Part shown: positions 1-8,900 of the stretch, in pieces
Layout of the letters: each line of letters starts with the position of its first letter
How positions within the stretch are numbered: position 1 is the first letter of the stretch
From: Adhaeribacter radiodurans
GTDB lineage: Bacteria > Bacteroidota > Bacteroidia > Cytophagales > Hymenobacteraceae
Assembly: GCF_014075995.1 (NCBI RefSeq)
Contig: NZ_CP055153.1
Coordinates: 930,001 to 994,000, forward strand
Length of the DNA: 64,000 nt
Direction of reading: 5' to 3'
Translations under genes and position numbers: made by a program
The notes under the pieces: model-generated
Told to the model about the DNA's origin: nothing
The model's database searches: none
The model's input: only the letters and a program-made list of their open reading frames with translations

Positions 1-1242
1 TTCGAGCACTTTAAACTCATACTCATTAAATATAGCGGTGTCGCCTACTTCGGGAATAGCACCGTAAATAACGTTAATTAAACCACCTACGGTCTCGTAA
101 TCTTCGCCTTCGGGTAAAGGATAGGGTAGAAAATCGTTCGCATCCAGGATAGAAGCGGCTGTGCTTACCCGGTATTCAAAATCGTTAATTTTTTCTACTA
201 CCGGAATCTCTTCATCATATTCGTCTTGAATTTCGCCCACCAATTCTTCCATAATATCTTCCATGGTAACTAAACCCGAAACGCCGCCAAACTCATCCGA
301 AACAATAGCCATATGCATGTGGGTGCGCTGAAAATGTTGGAGCAGCCGATGGATTTTTTTAGTTTCCGGCACAAAATACGGTGGGCGCATTAATTTAGTA
401 AGATCAATGGCTTCGCCCCGCCTAATAATTACAAGCAAATCTTTGACGTACAACACGCCCACAATATTGTCAATGGTTTCTTTAAAAACCGGAATGCGGG
501 AATACCCCTCAGTAAAAACCATGTCCAGTATTTTTTCTTCCGGAGAGTCAATATCCAAGGCAGCCAGTTTGGTGCGCGGTACCATAATCTGTTTTACCAT
601 GCGGTCATTAAACTGAAACACATTGTCCATTAGTTCGTGTTGCGAGTCCTGGATGGCGCCGCTTTCCTTGCTTTGCTCAAACAATAACCGTAACTCTTCG
701 GAAGAGTGAACTTCGGAACCATGCATGGGCGTAATACCAAATGCCCGCAAAATCATGTTAGAAAAGCCGTTTAAAAACCAGATGGCTGGCCACGAAATAA
801 TGTAAAAAACACGCAACGGTACTGAAACTGCCAAACTGGTAGCCTCGGAACGCTGAATAGCCAACGATTTTGGCGCTAATTCCCCGAAAACAATGTGCAG
901 AATAGTAATAACGGCAAACGCAATCGGAATGGCAATGCTATGCGCCAGGGCTTCGTCGCCTTGAAAACCGGCCCAAAGCATAATGTTAATAACAATGCTG
1001 GCTACTACTTTTTCGCCAATCCAACCTAAGCCCAAACTCGCCAGGGTTATACCTAACTGAGTAGCTGATAAGTAAGCATCAAGGTTATTAACCATATTTA
1101 GCGCCACCTTAGCTAAAGCATTGCCGGTTTGGGCACGCAACTCCATTTGGGAAGCCCGTACTTTAACAATAGCAAACTCGGCGGCAACAAAAAAACCATT
1201 AAGTAAAACTAAAAAAATAGTAAGCAGAACATCAGCTATCAT
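1..1242 (-). CDS. CNNM/CorC-type membrane protein with CBS pair (HlyC/CorC family), 3' end outside window
   Basis: The frame is open from an ATG at 1240-1242 to the window edge, giving 414 residues without a stop. Residues 1-190 are hydrophobic and match the CNNM (DUF21) domain: it opens MIADVLLTIFLVLLNGFFVA, followed later by HIVFGELAPKSLAI. Residues about 210-340 carry the two CBS motifs (MVPRTKLAALD; GVSGLVTMEDIMEELVGEI). The last 60 residues are the start of the CorC_HlyC ligand domain (EDYETVGGLINVIYG), cut at VLE. The family sits in the inner membrane and is linked to Mg2+/Co2+ efflux; the older name 'hemolysin' is misleading. In Bacteroidota a GldE-like member of this family belongs to the gliding set, and I cannot separate the two without the missing end. 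Confidence 0.9.
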   Translation of the reverse strand, partial: MIADVLLTIFLVLLNGFFVAAEFAIVKVRASQMELRAQTGNALAKVALNMVNNLDAYLSATQLGITLASLGLGWIGEKVVASIVINIMLWAGFQGDEALAHSIAIPIAFAVITILHIVFGELAPKSLAIQRSEATSLAVSVPLRVFYIISWPAIWFLNGFSNMILRAFGITPMHGSEVHSSEELRLLFEQSKESGAIQDSQHELMDNVFQFNDRMVKQIMVPRTKLAALDIDSPEEKILDMVFTEGYSRIPVFKETIDNIVGVLYVKDLLVIIRRGEAIDLTKLMRPPYFVPETKKIHRLLQHFQRTHMHMAIVSDEFGGVSGLVTMEDIMEELVGEIQDEYDEEIPVVEKINDFEYRVSTAASILDANDFLPYPLPEGEDYETVGGLINVIYGAIPEVGDTAIFNEYEFKVLE

Positions 1243-1442
1243 AGTCGGGCAGCGGAACCGCGAAGGCGGCTTGGTACAATATAATTCAAATATACAGGTC
1301 TGGCAGAAGTTTCAAAGTAAATAAAAATACTTCTACGTGTAATTGCTTCTGAAGATGTAACTAGTTAAGGCTTTATTTAATCGTATTTATCTGATAACTC
1401 TCCTGAATACCCCACAACTCTTAAAAAATATACCGGCTAATA

Positions 1443-2132
1443 TTAATAACGTAAATCAGGTTGGTCATAAACCAAAGGAATGGTGTTATCGGCCGGTTTT
1501 TGAGTTGGGTCGCAATGATAACCTAAAATATTAAACTGAGCCTGATAAGGTATTAAATCGGTGTAAAAGGCGTGGCCTTTGTTGGTTGAATCAAAAGAAA
1601 TGTCGTGGTAAACCTGGGTAGGTAGAGAAGGTAACGTGCTTAAATGATTAAATAAAAAATTACAATCGCGTAAATCCCCGGAATACACCAGGCGCTCACC
1701 TGCTTCTTCAAAAATAAAACTGAACGTTTGAAAGCCTTCGGAATGGCGGTTAAATGTATCGAGGTAAAATAATCCCGGAATTTCGGTGGTAGGTTTAAAT
1801 TCGGCGTATTTTTCAACGTCTTTCAACTGAATATTCAAAAAGCTTTTGATTTGGTCCCGGAAAGTTTCGGTCTGGTACAAAATTACCAGCTTGCGGCCAT
1901 TGGCGTAAAAACAAGAATGCAGCAAAATATTAGCCAGGCTACCGCAATGGTCGTTGTGCAAATGCGTGAGTAAAATGTAATCTATTTTCCAGAAGTCCAG
2001 CTGTACTAATTTAGGGTAAATAGTAAAGCCGGCATCAATCAATATATTTTGTTGATTAATCTCTAAAATAGCGGCTGAATTGCCATAAGTGGGTTCAAAT
2101 GCGCCGCCGGTGCCCAGGAATTTTATTTTCAT
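1443..2132 (-). CDS. MBL-fold metallo-hydrolase
   Basis: This 229-residue protein has the metallo-beta-lactamase fold. It opens with a beta-strand and GTGGAFEP turn, and the metal motif THLHNDHCG is at residues 56-64 (H57, H59, D61, H62). A downstream ligand candidate is the Asp in YSGDLRD, and a late His is in LGYHCD. The layout resembles RNase Z-like or phosphodiesterase-like MBL proteins, but it is shorter than tRNase Z and lacks an obvious exosite, so the substrate is unknown. No signal peptide is visible, so it is probably cytoplasmic. It is divergent from the endonuclease III-like gene with about 120 bases between starts. Confidence 0.85.
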   Translation of the reverse strand: MKIKFLGTGGAFEPTYGNSAAILEINQQNILIDAGFTIYPKLVQLDFWKIDYILLTHLHNDHCGSLANILLHSCFYANGRKLVILYQTETFRDQIKSFLNIQLKDVEKYAEFKPTTEIPGLFYLDTFNRHSEGFQTFSFIFEEAGERLVYSGDLRDCNFLFNHLSTLPSLPTQVYHDISFDSTNKGHAFYTDLIPYQAQFNILGYHCDPTQKPADNTIPLVYDQPDLRY

Positions 2133-2217
2133 AATAGTAGAAGAAGATTAGGGTTTGGATAAGGTAACGTAAACCCGTAAATCTGGGATACCCGCAACTT
2201 AACTTTCCGGTAAAGGA

Positions 2218-2225
2218 TACGTTTG
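2218..2225 (+). promoter_or_regulatory. Candidate Bacteroidota -7 promoter element
   Basis: TACGTTTG matches the Bacteroidota -7 consensus TAnnTTTG and lies 25 bases before the ATG of the endonuclease III-like gene. I do not see an equally clear -33 box, so this is only a candidate. Confidence 0.35.
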
Positions 2226-2250
2226 TGTTCTGTAAACCAATTCATTAAAA

Positions 2251-2976
2251 ATGATTGCAGAAAATGAGCAGTTAAGCCCGACGGAGAAAACCTGGCACAC
2301 CCACGAAGCACTAAATCAACTCTACGGGGTACTAGATTTACGCAAACCGCGCCGCGAACCCATTCACGAACTCATATCTACCATGCTTTCGCACCGTACC
2401 ACCCACGCCAACGAAGAAAAGGCTTACTACCGCATGCGCGAATTATTTCCTACTTGGCCCGAGGTAATTACTGCTCCCGTAGATGAACTTACTAAAGCGT
2501 TGGAAACAGCTCAGTACCCCGGACCAAAAGCAATTAATATTCAAAAAGCCTTAGGACTGATTCAGGAAAAAGCGCCGGATTTTTCACTACACTTTCTGGA
2601 AGAAATGCCCGTGGACGAGGCAATGGATTGGCTCATGGCTTTACCGGGAGTAGGCTTAAAAACGGCCACCTTGCTTTTGCTGTTTAATTTTCATAAACCA
2701 GTATTACCCGTAGATACGCACGTGTTCCGGGTAAGTCAGCGAATAGGTTTAATTGGCGCCAAAGTTACCGCCGAAAAAGCACATACTATTTTGTTAGACA
2801 TGTTGCCCAAAGATGCTCCTATATTATTTAATTTTCATAAGCATTTATACTGGCACGGACAACGCATTTGCACCTGGAAAGGACCAAAATGCCAGGAGTG
2901 CCCTGTGTGTACTATCTGCAATTATTGCCAGGAAGTAAGGCAAAAAGGAGTAGACAAAGGAAAACAAGTAGTCTAG
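2251..2976 (+). CDS. Endonuclease III-like base-excision DNA glycosylase
   Basis: This 241-residue protein belongs to the HhH-GPD superfamily, which removes damaged bases and, in bifunctional members, nicks the AP site. The helix-hairpin-helix motif LPGVGLKTA contains the catalytic-type Lys (K137), and VDTHV carries the catalytic Asp (D155), so both bifunctional residues are kept. The C-terminus has the exact endonuclease III [4Fe-4S] spacing C-x6-C-x2-C-x5-C. The N-terminal half diverges from E. coli Nth (it has EPIHELISTMLSHRTTHANEEKA), so it may be a paralogue with a different lesion range rather than the main Nth. It is divergent from the MBL gene and ends without an obvious terminator. 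Confidence 0.88.
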   Translation: MIAENEQLSPTEKTWHTHEALNQLYGVLDLRKPRREPIHELISTMLSHRTTHANEEKAYYRMRELFPTWPEVITAPVDELTKALETAQYPGPKAINIQKALGLIQEKAPDFSLHFLEEMPVDEAMDWLMALPGVGLKTATLLLLFNFHKPVLPVDTHVFRVSQRIGLIGAKVTAEKAHTILLDMLPKDAPILFNFHKHLYWHGQRICTWKGPKCQECPVCTICNYCQEVRQKGVDKGKQVV

Positions 2977-3231
2977 CTGAATTTAATCCATGACTTTAGT
3001 AAATTTTAGTTTAGGACAGTTTTGGTTGCAGGCTCTGGTTGAGGAATCTTTGTAAAAGAACGGAATAGTAAAATAAGTGGGTACAATTTTTTAACTGAAT
3101 TTCGTTCGGTGTAAAACCTAACAAATTAAAAGTAAACTGGGCATTAATTAAGGGGTAAAAAGAAAAGATACTTTTTCGCATTACATAACTTCGTATTATC
3201 TTTATCCCAAATTGGTTTAAGCCCTTAATTC

Positions 3232-4338
3232 TTGCTCCCCGTTACTTTGCTATTGGTTTTGTTGGTTTGTGTGTTGGTGCAAGCTGCGTACGCTTTTTAC
3301 TATTTTTATCCTTTAAGTAATTATACAGCTCCCAATACTACAACTAGCCAGGTGCCGGTAACGGTAATAATTTGCGCCCATAACGAGTACGAGAATTTGC
3401 AGGAACTTTTGCCCGCCTTGCTCAGCCAGGAATATTCTGCATTTGAAATAATTGTAGTGAATGACCGGTCTACCGACGAAACAGCTAATCTTATACGGCA
3501 ATGGCAAAGGAATTACTCCCAGGTTCGGCTGGTAAATATTTATGAAACTCCTGCTGGGTTTAACTCAAAAAAATATGCCTTAACTTTGGGTATTCGGGTG
3601 GCCCGCTACGAGTATTTATTATTAACAGATGCCGATTGCAAGCCCCTAAGTAATAACTGGATAGAAAGTATGCAGCGCGGTTTTGCCCGGGGTGCCGATG
3701 TGATAATCGGGTATTCGCCTTACGTGAAACAACCCGGATTTTTGAACTATTTAATCCGGTATGAAACTTTGCTGACGGCAATCCAGTACTTATCATTTTC
3801 CTTGAAAAAAAATGCCTATATGGCCGTTGGCCGCAATGTAGCTTACACCAAAAAATGTTTTTATCAGAACAAAGGGTTTGCTTCTCATATAAGAATATTA
3901 GGAGGGGATGATGATTTATTTGTACAAGATGCCGTAGTCCGCAGCACCATTGATATCGAAATTAGTAAAGATGCGCAAACCATAAGTAAACCCAAACAAA
4001 CCTATTCCGAATGGATTACCCAGAAAAGGCGCCACCTGCAGGTGGGCTTACAGTATAAACTATCCGATCGGCTGCGGATAGGAACTTTTATGTTATCGAA
4101 CATTTTTTTTTATTTAATTTGGTTTCTTATGCTGTTATTGCAGCAATATTTATGGCTGCTGGGCATATTGTTTCTGGTACGGATTATCGTTCTATTGGCA
4201 GGGTACGCCCGTATAGCCCGGAAACTTAATGAACAGCAGTCGGTTATAAAGATGGTGGCCCTAGATGCGGCTTATTTTTTGCACTACCTTTTTCTGGGCG
4301 TATCTGTTTTAATGTTTAAAAAAGTAAGATGGAAGTAA
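3232..4338 (+). CDS. Family 2 glycosyltransferase, membrane-anchored
   Basis: This is a GT-A fold inverting glycosyltransferase of 368 residues. It has one N-terminal membrane helix (residues 2-26), then the GT2 domain with VIICAHNEYENLQ, D78 in VVNDRS, the DAD motif (D133/D135), GGDDD at 224-228 and QKRRHLQ at 264-270 in the place of QxxRW. Two or three hydrophobic helices follow from about residue 285. An in-frame stop lies six bases upstream, so translation must begin at TTG 3232 or a nearby downstream TTG/GTG. The product probably builds a membrane-bound or surface glycan; donor and acceptor are unknown. Its last ten bases overlap the ECF sigma factor gene, which suggests translational coupling. 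Confidence 0.85.
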   Translation: MLPVTLLLVLLVCVLVQAAYAFYYFYPLSNYTAPNTTTSQVPVTVIICAHNEYENLQELLPALLSQEYSAFEIIVVNDRSTDETANLIRQWQRNYSQVRLVNIYETPAGFNSKKYALTLGIRVARYEYLLLTDADCKPLSNNWIESMQRGFARGADVIIGYSPYVKQPGFLNYLIRYETLLTAIQYLSFSLKKNAYMAVGRNVAYTKKCFYQNKGFASHIRILGGDDDLFVQDAVVRSTIDIEISKDAQTISKPKQTYSEWITQKRRHLQVGLQYKLSDRLRIGTFMLSNIFFYLIWFLMLLLQQYLWLLGILFLVRIIVLLAGYARIARKLNEQQSVIKMVALDAAYFLHYLFLGVSVLMFKKVRWK

Positions 4339-4937
4339 ATAAGCAATTTTCTGCGAAAGCAAAACACGATTTTAAATTGATTCAATCGGCAGTAGAAGAC
4401 GGGGACGAGAAAGCCTACGCCGAGTTGATGAGCATTTATAAAAAGCCAGTATACCACGTGGTATTAAAAATGGTACGCAACCCCGACGACGCCGAAGATT
4501 TAACCATTGAAGCTTTTGCCAAAGCTTTCCGGAACTTACATAAATTTAATCCGGAATATGCGTTTAGTACCTGGCTCTTCCGGATAGCTACCAATAACTG
4601 CATAGATTTTATTCGGAAAAATAAAATCAAAACCATGAGTATTGATTCGGCCATTAAAATTGATAATGGCGACGAGATTACCATTGATTTTAAAGACACT
4701 AACCTTACCCCACAGGAAAACGCTATTAAAAATCAGAAAATTGAGATTATGCAATTTGTGGTAGCAAAGCTGCCCGATAAATACCAGCGTTTGGTTACCC
4801 TGCGTTATTTCGACGAATTATCGTACGAAGAAATTGCGACGGAATTAAATGCACCGTTAGGAACGGTAAAAGCCCAATTGCACCGGGCCCGTGAGTTGCT
4901 CTATGATATGATTAAGAATAAGAAGCACCTTATTTAA
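4329..4937 (+). CDS. ECF-type RNA polymerase sigma factor
   Basis: This 202-residue protein has sigma-70 region 2 at about 25-95 (NPDDAEDLTIEAFAKAF, then FSTWLFRIATNNCIDFIRK) and region 4 at about 140-195 (LPDKYQRLVTLRYF and a helix-turn-helix SYEEIATELNAPLGTVKAQL). Regions 1 and 3 are absent, as expected for the extracytoplasmic-function class. Its start overlaps the glycosyltransferase stop by ten bases. No anti-sigma factor or FecR-like gene follows: a long palindrome and a terminator lie just after the stop. Regulation may therefore rest on transcription or an unlinked partner. Target promoters are unknown. Confidence 0.92.
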   Translation: MEVNKQFSAKAKHDFKLIQSAVEDGDEKAYAELMSIYKKPVYHVVLKMVRNPDDAEDLTIEAFAKAFRNLHKFNPEYAFSTWLFRIATNNCIDFIRKNKIKTMSIDSAIKIDNGDEITIDFKDTNLTPQENAIKNQKIEIMQFVVAKLPDKYQRLVTLRYFDELSYEEIATELNAPLGTVKAQLHRARELLYDMIKNKKHLI

Positions 4938-4944
4938 TCAGAAA

Positions 4945-4986
4945 TTAACTATTCTGAATCAGAAATTTCTGATTCAGAATAGTTAA
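4945..4986. repeat. 42-bp perfect palindrome, no loop
   Basis: A perfect inverted repeat with its centre between 4965 and 4966; each 21-base arm begins TTAACTATTCTGAATCAG. It starts eight bases after the sigma-factor stop and abuts a second, conventional terminator hairpin. As RNA it could form a long hairpin that protects the 3' end or ends transcription. Confidence 0.85.
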
Positions 4987-5020
4987 AGAACCCTGGCGTT
5001 GGCTGGGGTTCTTCTGTTTT
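4986..5020 (+). terminator. Rho-independent terminator after sigma factor gene
   Basis: The stem AAGAACCC (4986-4993) pairs with GGGTTCTT (5006-5013) and is followed by CTGTTTT. It ends the glycosyltransferase-sigma operon. Confidence 0.75.
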
Positions 5021-5084
5021 AAACGTATCGTATTGAAAAACCGGGTAATTAGAATAAAATTTAGGAAGCTAAATCCCTGAAATA

Positions 5085-5117
5085 ATTTCTAATTTTGAAT
5101 TTCTAATTACTAATTTA
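5085..5117. repeat. Degenerate short repeat made of TTTCTAATT words
   Basis: The words TTTCTAATT / TTTCTAATTA / CTAATTTA recur in tandem with small changes just before rsmG. It resembles other degenerate intergenic word repeats in this window (near 7612, 13080, 14079 and 16732). Confidence 0.4.
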
Positions 5118-5122
5118 AAAGA

Positions 5123-5743
5123 GTGGATATCATCAAGCATTATTTTCCGGAAGTTACCGAGAGTAAACTGGCTAAGTTGGCGCAACTGGAACAATTACTT
5201 CGGGAGTGGAACGCTAAAATAAACGTAATCTCCCGTAAAGACACCGACTCAATTGCTTTGCATCACCTGCTACATTCTCTGGGGATTGCGAAAGTAGTGC
5301 AGTTTCCGGCGGGTACTGCTGTGCTGGATGTAGGTACCGGCGGCGGTTTGCCCGGTTTACCGCTGGCTATTTTGTTCCCCGAGGTTAAATTTCATTTAGT
5401 AGATTCTATTGGTAAAAAAATTCACGTGGTGCAAAGCATTGCCGAAGCACTGCACCTTACTAATGTTAAAGCCTCGCATAGCCGCGCCGAACAAATAACT
5501 GAAAAATTTGATTTTGTGGTGAGCCGCGCCGTTACGCGCTTAGCCGAATTTCATCCCTGGATCCGGAACAGTTATAAAAAGCCTACTTCTGATATAAATG
5601 GCTTGTACTATTTAAAAGGCGGCGACCTTACCGAAGAAATTGCGGAATCTGGTTTAATTGTAAAGGTTTTCGACTTAAAAACTTACTTTATCGAAGAGTT
5701 TTTTGAAACTAAAAAGGTCGTTTTTGTTCCGGTAACACACTAA
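5123..5743 (+). CDS. rsmG: 16S rRNA (guanine(527)-N7)-methyltransferase RsmG
   Basis: This 206-residue cytoplasmic S-adenosylmethionine-dependent enzyme methylates G527 of 16S rRNA. The N-terminal helices (LEQLLREWNAKINVISRKD) and the AdoMet loop VLDVGTGGGLPGLPLAI (residues about 66-82) are diagnostic, and DFVVSRAVTRL is the later family motif. The length matches the family. The start is GTG at 5123. It stands alone between the sigma-factor terminator and a lipoprotein gene. Confidence 0.95.
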   Translation: MDIIKHYFPEVTESKLAKLAQLEQLLREWNAKINVISRKDTDSIALHHLLHSLGIAKVVQFPAGTAVLDVGTGGGLPGLPLAILFPEVKFHLVDSIGKKIHVVQSIAEALHLTNVKASHSRAEQITEKFDFVVSRAVTRLAEFHPWIRNSYKKPTSDINGLYYLKGGDLTEEIAESGLIVKVFDLKTYFIEEFFETKKVVFVPVTH

Positions 5744-5924
5744 AAAAAATTTAATCGAATGATCAGAAATATTATTTTTTAATTATAACCAGAAGGCGTT
5801 ACTTGCTTTGGGAAATTAAGATTTATTATTTCTGACGATAATCTAATCAGCAATTACTTAATTTTGTTAACTAGTGCTCCTTAAAGTAAATTAATAAATT
5901 CATTGCTTTAAATAACCTAATAAT

Positions 5925-6389
5925 ATGCGTGTGAGAATCCTTTTTGTATTCTTAAGTAGCCTTCTTATATCCTGCGGAACGGAAAAAGCAAAGCAGGAAG
6001 AAAAAGTAAATCCTAAACCCATAGTCGGTACCTGGCAGCTAATTAGGGGCACCTTAATTGAGAAAGGAGATACAACCGTTACGGATTACACGAAAAATAC
6101 TTCATTCATTAAAGTAATTAACGATTCTCATTTTGCTTTTTTGCAGCACGATTTAAATAAAGGAAAAGATTCAGCTGTTTTTGTGGCGGGCGGTGGCACT
6201 TACACGCTCAAGGATAATACCTACACCGAATATCTGGAGTATTGCAGTGCCCGCGACTGGGAAGGAAATAATTTTAACTTTACGATAAGTATTGAAGGAG
6301 ATACCCTGGTGCAACGCGGAATAGAGAAAGTAGAAGGGACCGACATTAACCGGGAAAATATAGAGAAGTATATTAAAGTGAAGCCGTAA
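5925..6389 (+). CDS. Small lipoprotein with lipocalin-like fold signature
   Basis: This 154-residue protein has a lipoprotein signal: basic start, hydrophobic stretch, lipobox LLISC with Cys17. After a short charged linker comes IVGTWQLIRG, the GTW motif typical of Bacteroidota lipocalin-like domains, then alternating strands consistent with a small beta-barrel. It is probably anchored in the outer or inner membrane facing the periplasm. The ligand is unknown and the fold call is tentative. Confidence 0.7.
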   Translation: MRVRILFVFLSSLLISCGTEKAKQEEKVNPKPIVGTWQLIRGTLIEKGDTTVTDYTKNTSFIKVINDSHFAFLQHDLNKGKDSAVFVAGGGTYTLKDNTYTEYLEYCSARDWEGNNFNFTISIEGDTLVQRGIEKVEGTDINRENIEKYIKVKP

Positions 6390-6649
6390 ATTAAATATCA
6401 GCCGCCACAATGTCCATGAACTCTATTAAACTCAAACAATTTGCCAAAGCAATTAAGTAAAGAGATTAGATGTTAAATTCTTCTTATTTAAATAATTGAA
6501 TATCTAGTAATTTACTAATAATCCTTACATCCATTATAATTAAATTATTCTAGTTACTTACTTTATCTACTTCCTGGTTTCAGAGGCATTTTCGGTATAT
6601 CTCTCTTGAGTTTTGTGCGTAAACAGTACCCAAATTTACGTAAGAACCC

Positions 6650-7600
6650 ATGGAAACTAGAACAATAGGTAAGTCCGGAATTAAAGTAGCTCCCTTAGCT
6701 TTCGGGGGAAATGTTTTTGGCTGGACCATTGACCAAAATACTTCTTTTACTTTATTAGATGCATTTACCGATGCCGGTTTTAATTTAATTGATACCGCTG
6801 ATGTATATTCGAACTGGGTACCCGGCAATCAGGGTGGCGAATCGGAAGCCATTATCGGCAACTGGCTTAAACAATCGGGCAAAAGAGATAAAGTTATTAT
6901 TGCAACCAAAGTAGGCGGCGAGATGAGTCTGGGTAAAAAAGGCCTTTCTAAAGCGCACATTCGGCAATCGGTAGAAGAGTCGCTACAGCGGTTGCAGACA
7001 AATTATATTGATCTGTACCAATCGCATTACGACGATCCGGCTACTCCCATGGAAGAATCCCTGGAAACCTACGGCGAACTGATTAAGGAAGGTAAAATCA
7101 GGGCAATTGGAGCTTCTAACTTTAGCCCTGAAAGGTTAAGAGAAGCTTTGCAACTGAGCGAACAAAATGGTTACCCAAGGTACGAAAGCCTGCAACCCGA
7201 ATATAATTTGTACGAACGGAGCTTGTTTGAAAAAGAACTGGAACCTATTTGCCTGGAGAATACGATAGGAGTAATTAATTATTTCGCTTTAGCCAGCGGC
7301 TTTCTTACTGGTAAATACCGTTCTGAGGCAGATTTAGCCAAGAGCAAACGAGGACAAGGAAATAAAAAGTACTTGAATGAACGGGGCTATCGGATTTTAA
7401 GTGTTTTAGATAATTTGGCAGAACAATACACTACTGATCAGGCCAGTATTGCTATTGCCTGGCTCATTGCCCAACCCAGCATTACAGCTCCCATCGCCAG
7501 TGCTACTAACCTAGATCAGCTACAATCGCTGGTAAAAGCGGCAACCCTACACTTAGACCCGGAAGCCATTGAATTACTAAATAAAGCCAGCGCAGAGTAA
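6650..7600 (+). CDS. Aldo/keto reductase
   Basis: This 316-residue (beta/alpha)8 NADPH-dependent oxidoreductase keeps the catalytic tetrad: D48 and Y53 in LIDTADVYSNW, K87 in IATKVGG and H126 in LYQSHYDD. The nucleotide site motif GASNFSPERL and the C-terminal IASATNLDQLQSLVKA are also present. It looks like the AKR branch containing general stress protein 69 and YajO-like enzymes, reducing aldehydes or ketones in the cytoplasm. The physiological substrate cannot be read from sequence. It is monocistronic and ends before a bidirectional terminator. Confidence 0.92.
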   Translation: METRTIGKSGIKVAPLAFGGNVFGWTIDQNTSFTLLDAFTDAGFNLIDTADVYSNWVPGNQGGESEAIIGNWLKQSGKRDKVIIATKVGGEMSLGKKGLSKAHIRQSVEESLQRLQTNYIDLYQSHYDDPATPMEESLETYGELIKEGKIRAIGASNFSPERLREALQLSEQNGYPRYESLQPEYNLYERSLFEKELEPICLENTIGVINYFALASGFLTGKYRSEADLAKSKRGQGNKKYLNERGYRILSVLDNLAEQYTTDQASIAIAWLIAQPSITAPIASATNLDQLQSLVKAATLHLDPEAIELLNKASAE

Positions 7601-7611
7601 TTTTGCTGAAC

Positions 7612-7640
7612 GTAGTTGTTCGTTATTAGTTGTTTGTTGC
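7612..7640 (+). repeat. 29-base dispersed repeat, copy 1
   Basis: Begins GTAGTTGTTCGTTATTAG. The reverse complement of 9945-9973 matches it at 27 of 29 positions, and the reverse complement of 16732-16758 matches with three differences over 27 bases. It lies 12 bases after the aldo/keto reductase gene. Confidence 0.75.
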
Positions 7641-7715
7641 TGGTTCAGTAATTTTTAAGGCTTAACAACTTACTATTAATAATTGTCTCAACTAATCTGG
7701 TTGAAGTACTATCAT

Positions 7716-7767
7716 TAAAACCTAACGGGAAGCTATTTAGTATCCAATTGCTTCCCGTTAGGTTTTA
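7716..7767. terminator. Bidirectional terminator, 18-bp stem
   Basis: TAAAACCTAACGGGAAGC (7716-7733) pairs perfectly with 7750-7767 around a 16-base loop. The A-rich and T-rich ends serve both strands, between the convergent aldo/keto reductase and UV endonuclease genes. Confidence 0.9.
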
Positions 7768-7867
7768 GTAAGTAAAGGAACAAATTGATTTAATTTATTT
7801 GATATAAATACCTCTTATAAAAGCGGTTATAAAATATAGAGTACACGCAAAAATAGGCATGTGTCTA

Positions 7868-8779
7868 TTATCTTGCTACCGGCGTTTCTTTACTTAGTTT
7901 ACCCATTTCTTTCAGGATTTCTACTGCTTTTAAGGCGCTTAATTCTTTATCTTTTATTTCCAGCATTATGTCCACGTCCAGCCCATCCAATTGTTGAATA
8001 AAATTCCGGAAAAGATCTTCCACAATTGTGTCGGTATGTTTGCCTTTACGTTCGCCGGGGGCTTGCGACGAGTAATCCATCATCATAATACCATCTTTTT
8101 CCTGCCAGGTGCCGGCCGACAAGTGCAAGGCTTCGGTCATGGTTTCGCCGTTATTAAGACATTCGTGGTGAAAATTGTCGAATAAGATAGGAATTCCGGT
8201 TTGCTCATGAATTTCGAGGCAATCGCTTAAACTGTAAGAGCGGTCGTCGTTTTCAATTACCAGGCGTTTGCGTACGTTTTCGGGTAAAAGAAAATAATTT
8301 TCGACAAATCTTTTTATCGCAGTTGGTTTGTCGCCGTATACTCCGCCCCCGTGAATTTGCAGTTTTGCCGTTTCGTCGAGCTCCATAATATCCATAATAG
8401 CGCATTGGTATTCTAATTCGGCAAAGCTGTTATTTAAGGTATTCGTATTCGGCGAGTTAATAACCACAAACTGATCGGGGTGCATTGAGATTCGCATTTG
8501 ATGCGCCTTAATGTAACGACCCAAAGCTCTTAAAGTACCCTGAAAATGATTCTGCCAGTTATAGGTATTTACCGGGTGTGAAGCAAAAGGCACCAGATCG
8601 GAACTCATGCGCAAAAAAAGTAAATTATGCTGCACATTGTACTCCAGAATTTTCCGGAGACAGGCTAAGTTATTTGTTACGGTACTAATAAGGCGTTCTT
8701 CGGAGTAAGAAGCTAGCCGGAACGTTGTTGCCGGCGTACAATCCATCCCATTATTAATACACGGATACCCAATTTTCAT
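7868..8779 (-). CDS. uvsE: UV DNA damage endonuclease (UvsE/UVDE)
   Basis: This 303-residue TIM-barrel endonuclease nicks DNA 5' to UV photoproducts and other lesions, starting an alternative excision repair path. Family motifs are clear: the opening MKIGYPCINN, FRLASYSEERL, LFLRMSSDLVPFASHPVN, MRISMHPDQFVVINSPN, ELDETAKLQIHGGGVYGDK, LVIENDDRSYSLSDCLEI and ILFDNFHHECLNNG, which together supply the His/Glu/Asp metal site. The length is typical. It is monocistronic and convergent with the aldo/keto reductase. Confidence 0.96.
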   Translation of the reverse strand: MKIGYPCINNGMDCTPATTFRLASYSEERLISTVTNNLACLRKILEYNVQHNLLFLRMSSDLVPFASHPVNTYNWQNHFQGTLRALGRYIKAHQMRISMHPDQFVVINSPNTNTLNNSFAELEYQCAIMDIMELDETAKLQIHGGGVYGDKPTAIKRFVENYFLLPENVRKRLVIENDDRSYSLSDCLEIHEQTGIPILFDNFHHECLNNGETMTEALHLSAGTWQEKDGIMMMDYSSQAPGERKGKHTDTIVEDLFRNFIQQLDGLDVDIMLEIKDKELSALKAVEILKEMGKLSKETPVAR

Positions 8780-8900
8780 AAGGCGTTTTATTTAAACTCG
8801 TTCAGTGTTTAACAAACGCACGAATTAATTTAAAGTTAAATAAAACAAGAATATCGGGCTCAGTTAAATCTGTGATTTTAAAGGTATGGTAGTAATAAGA

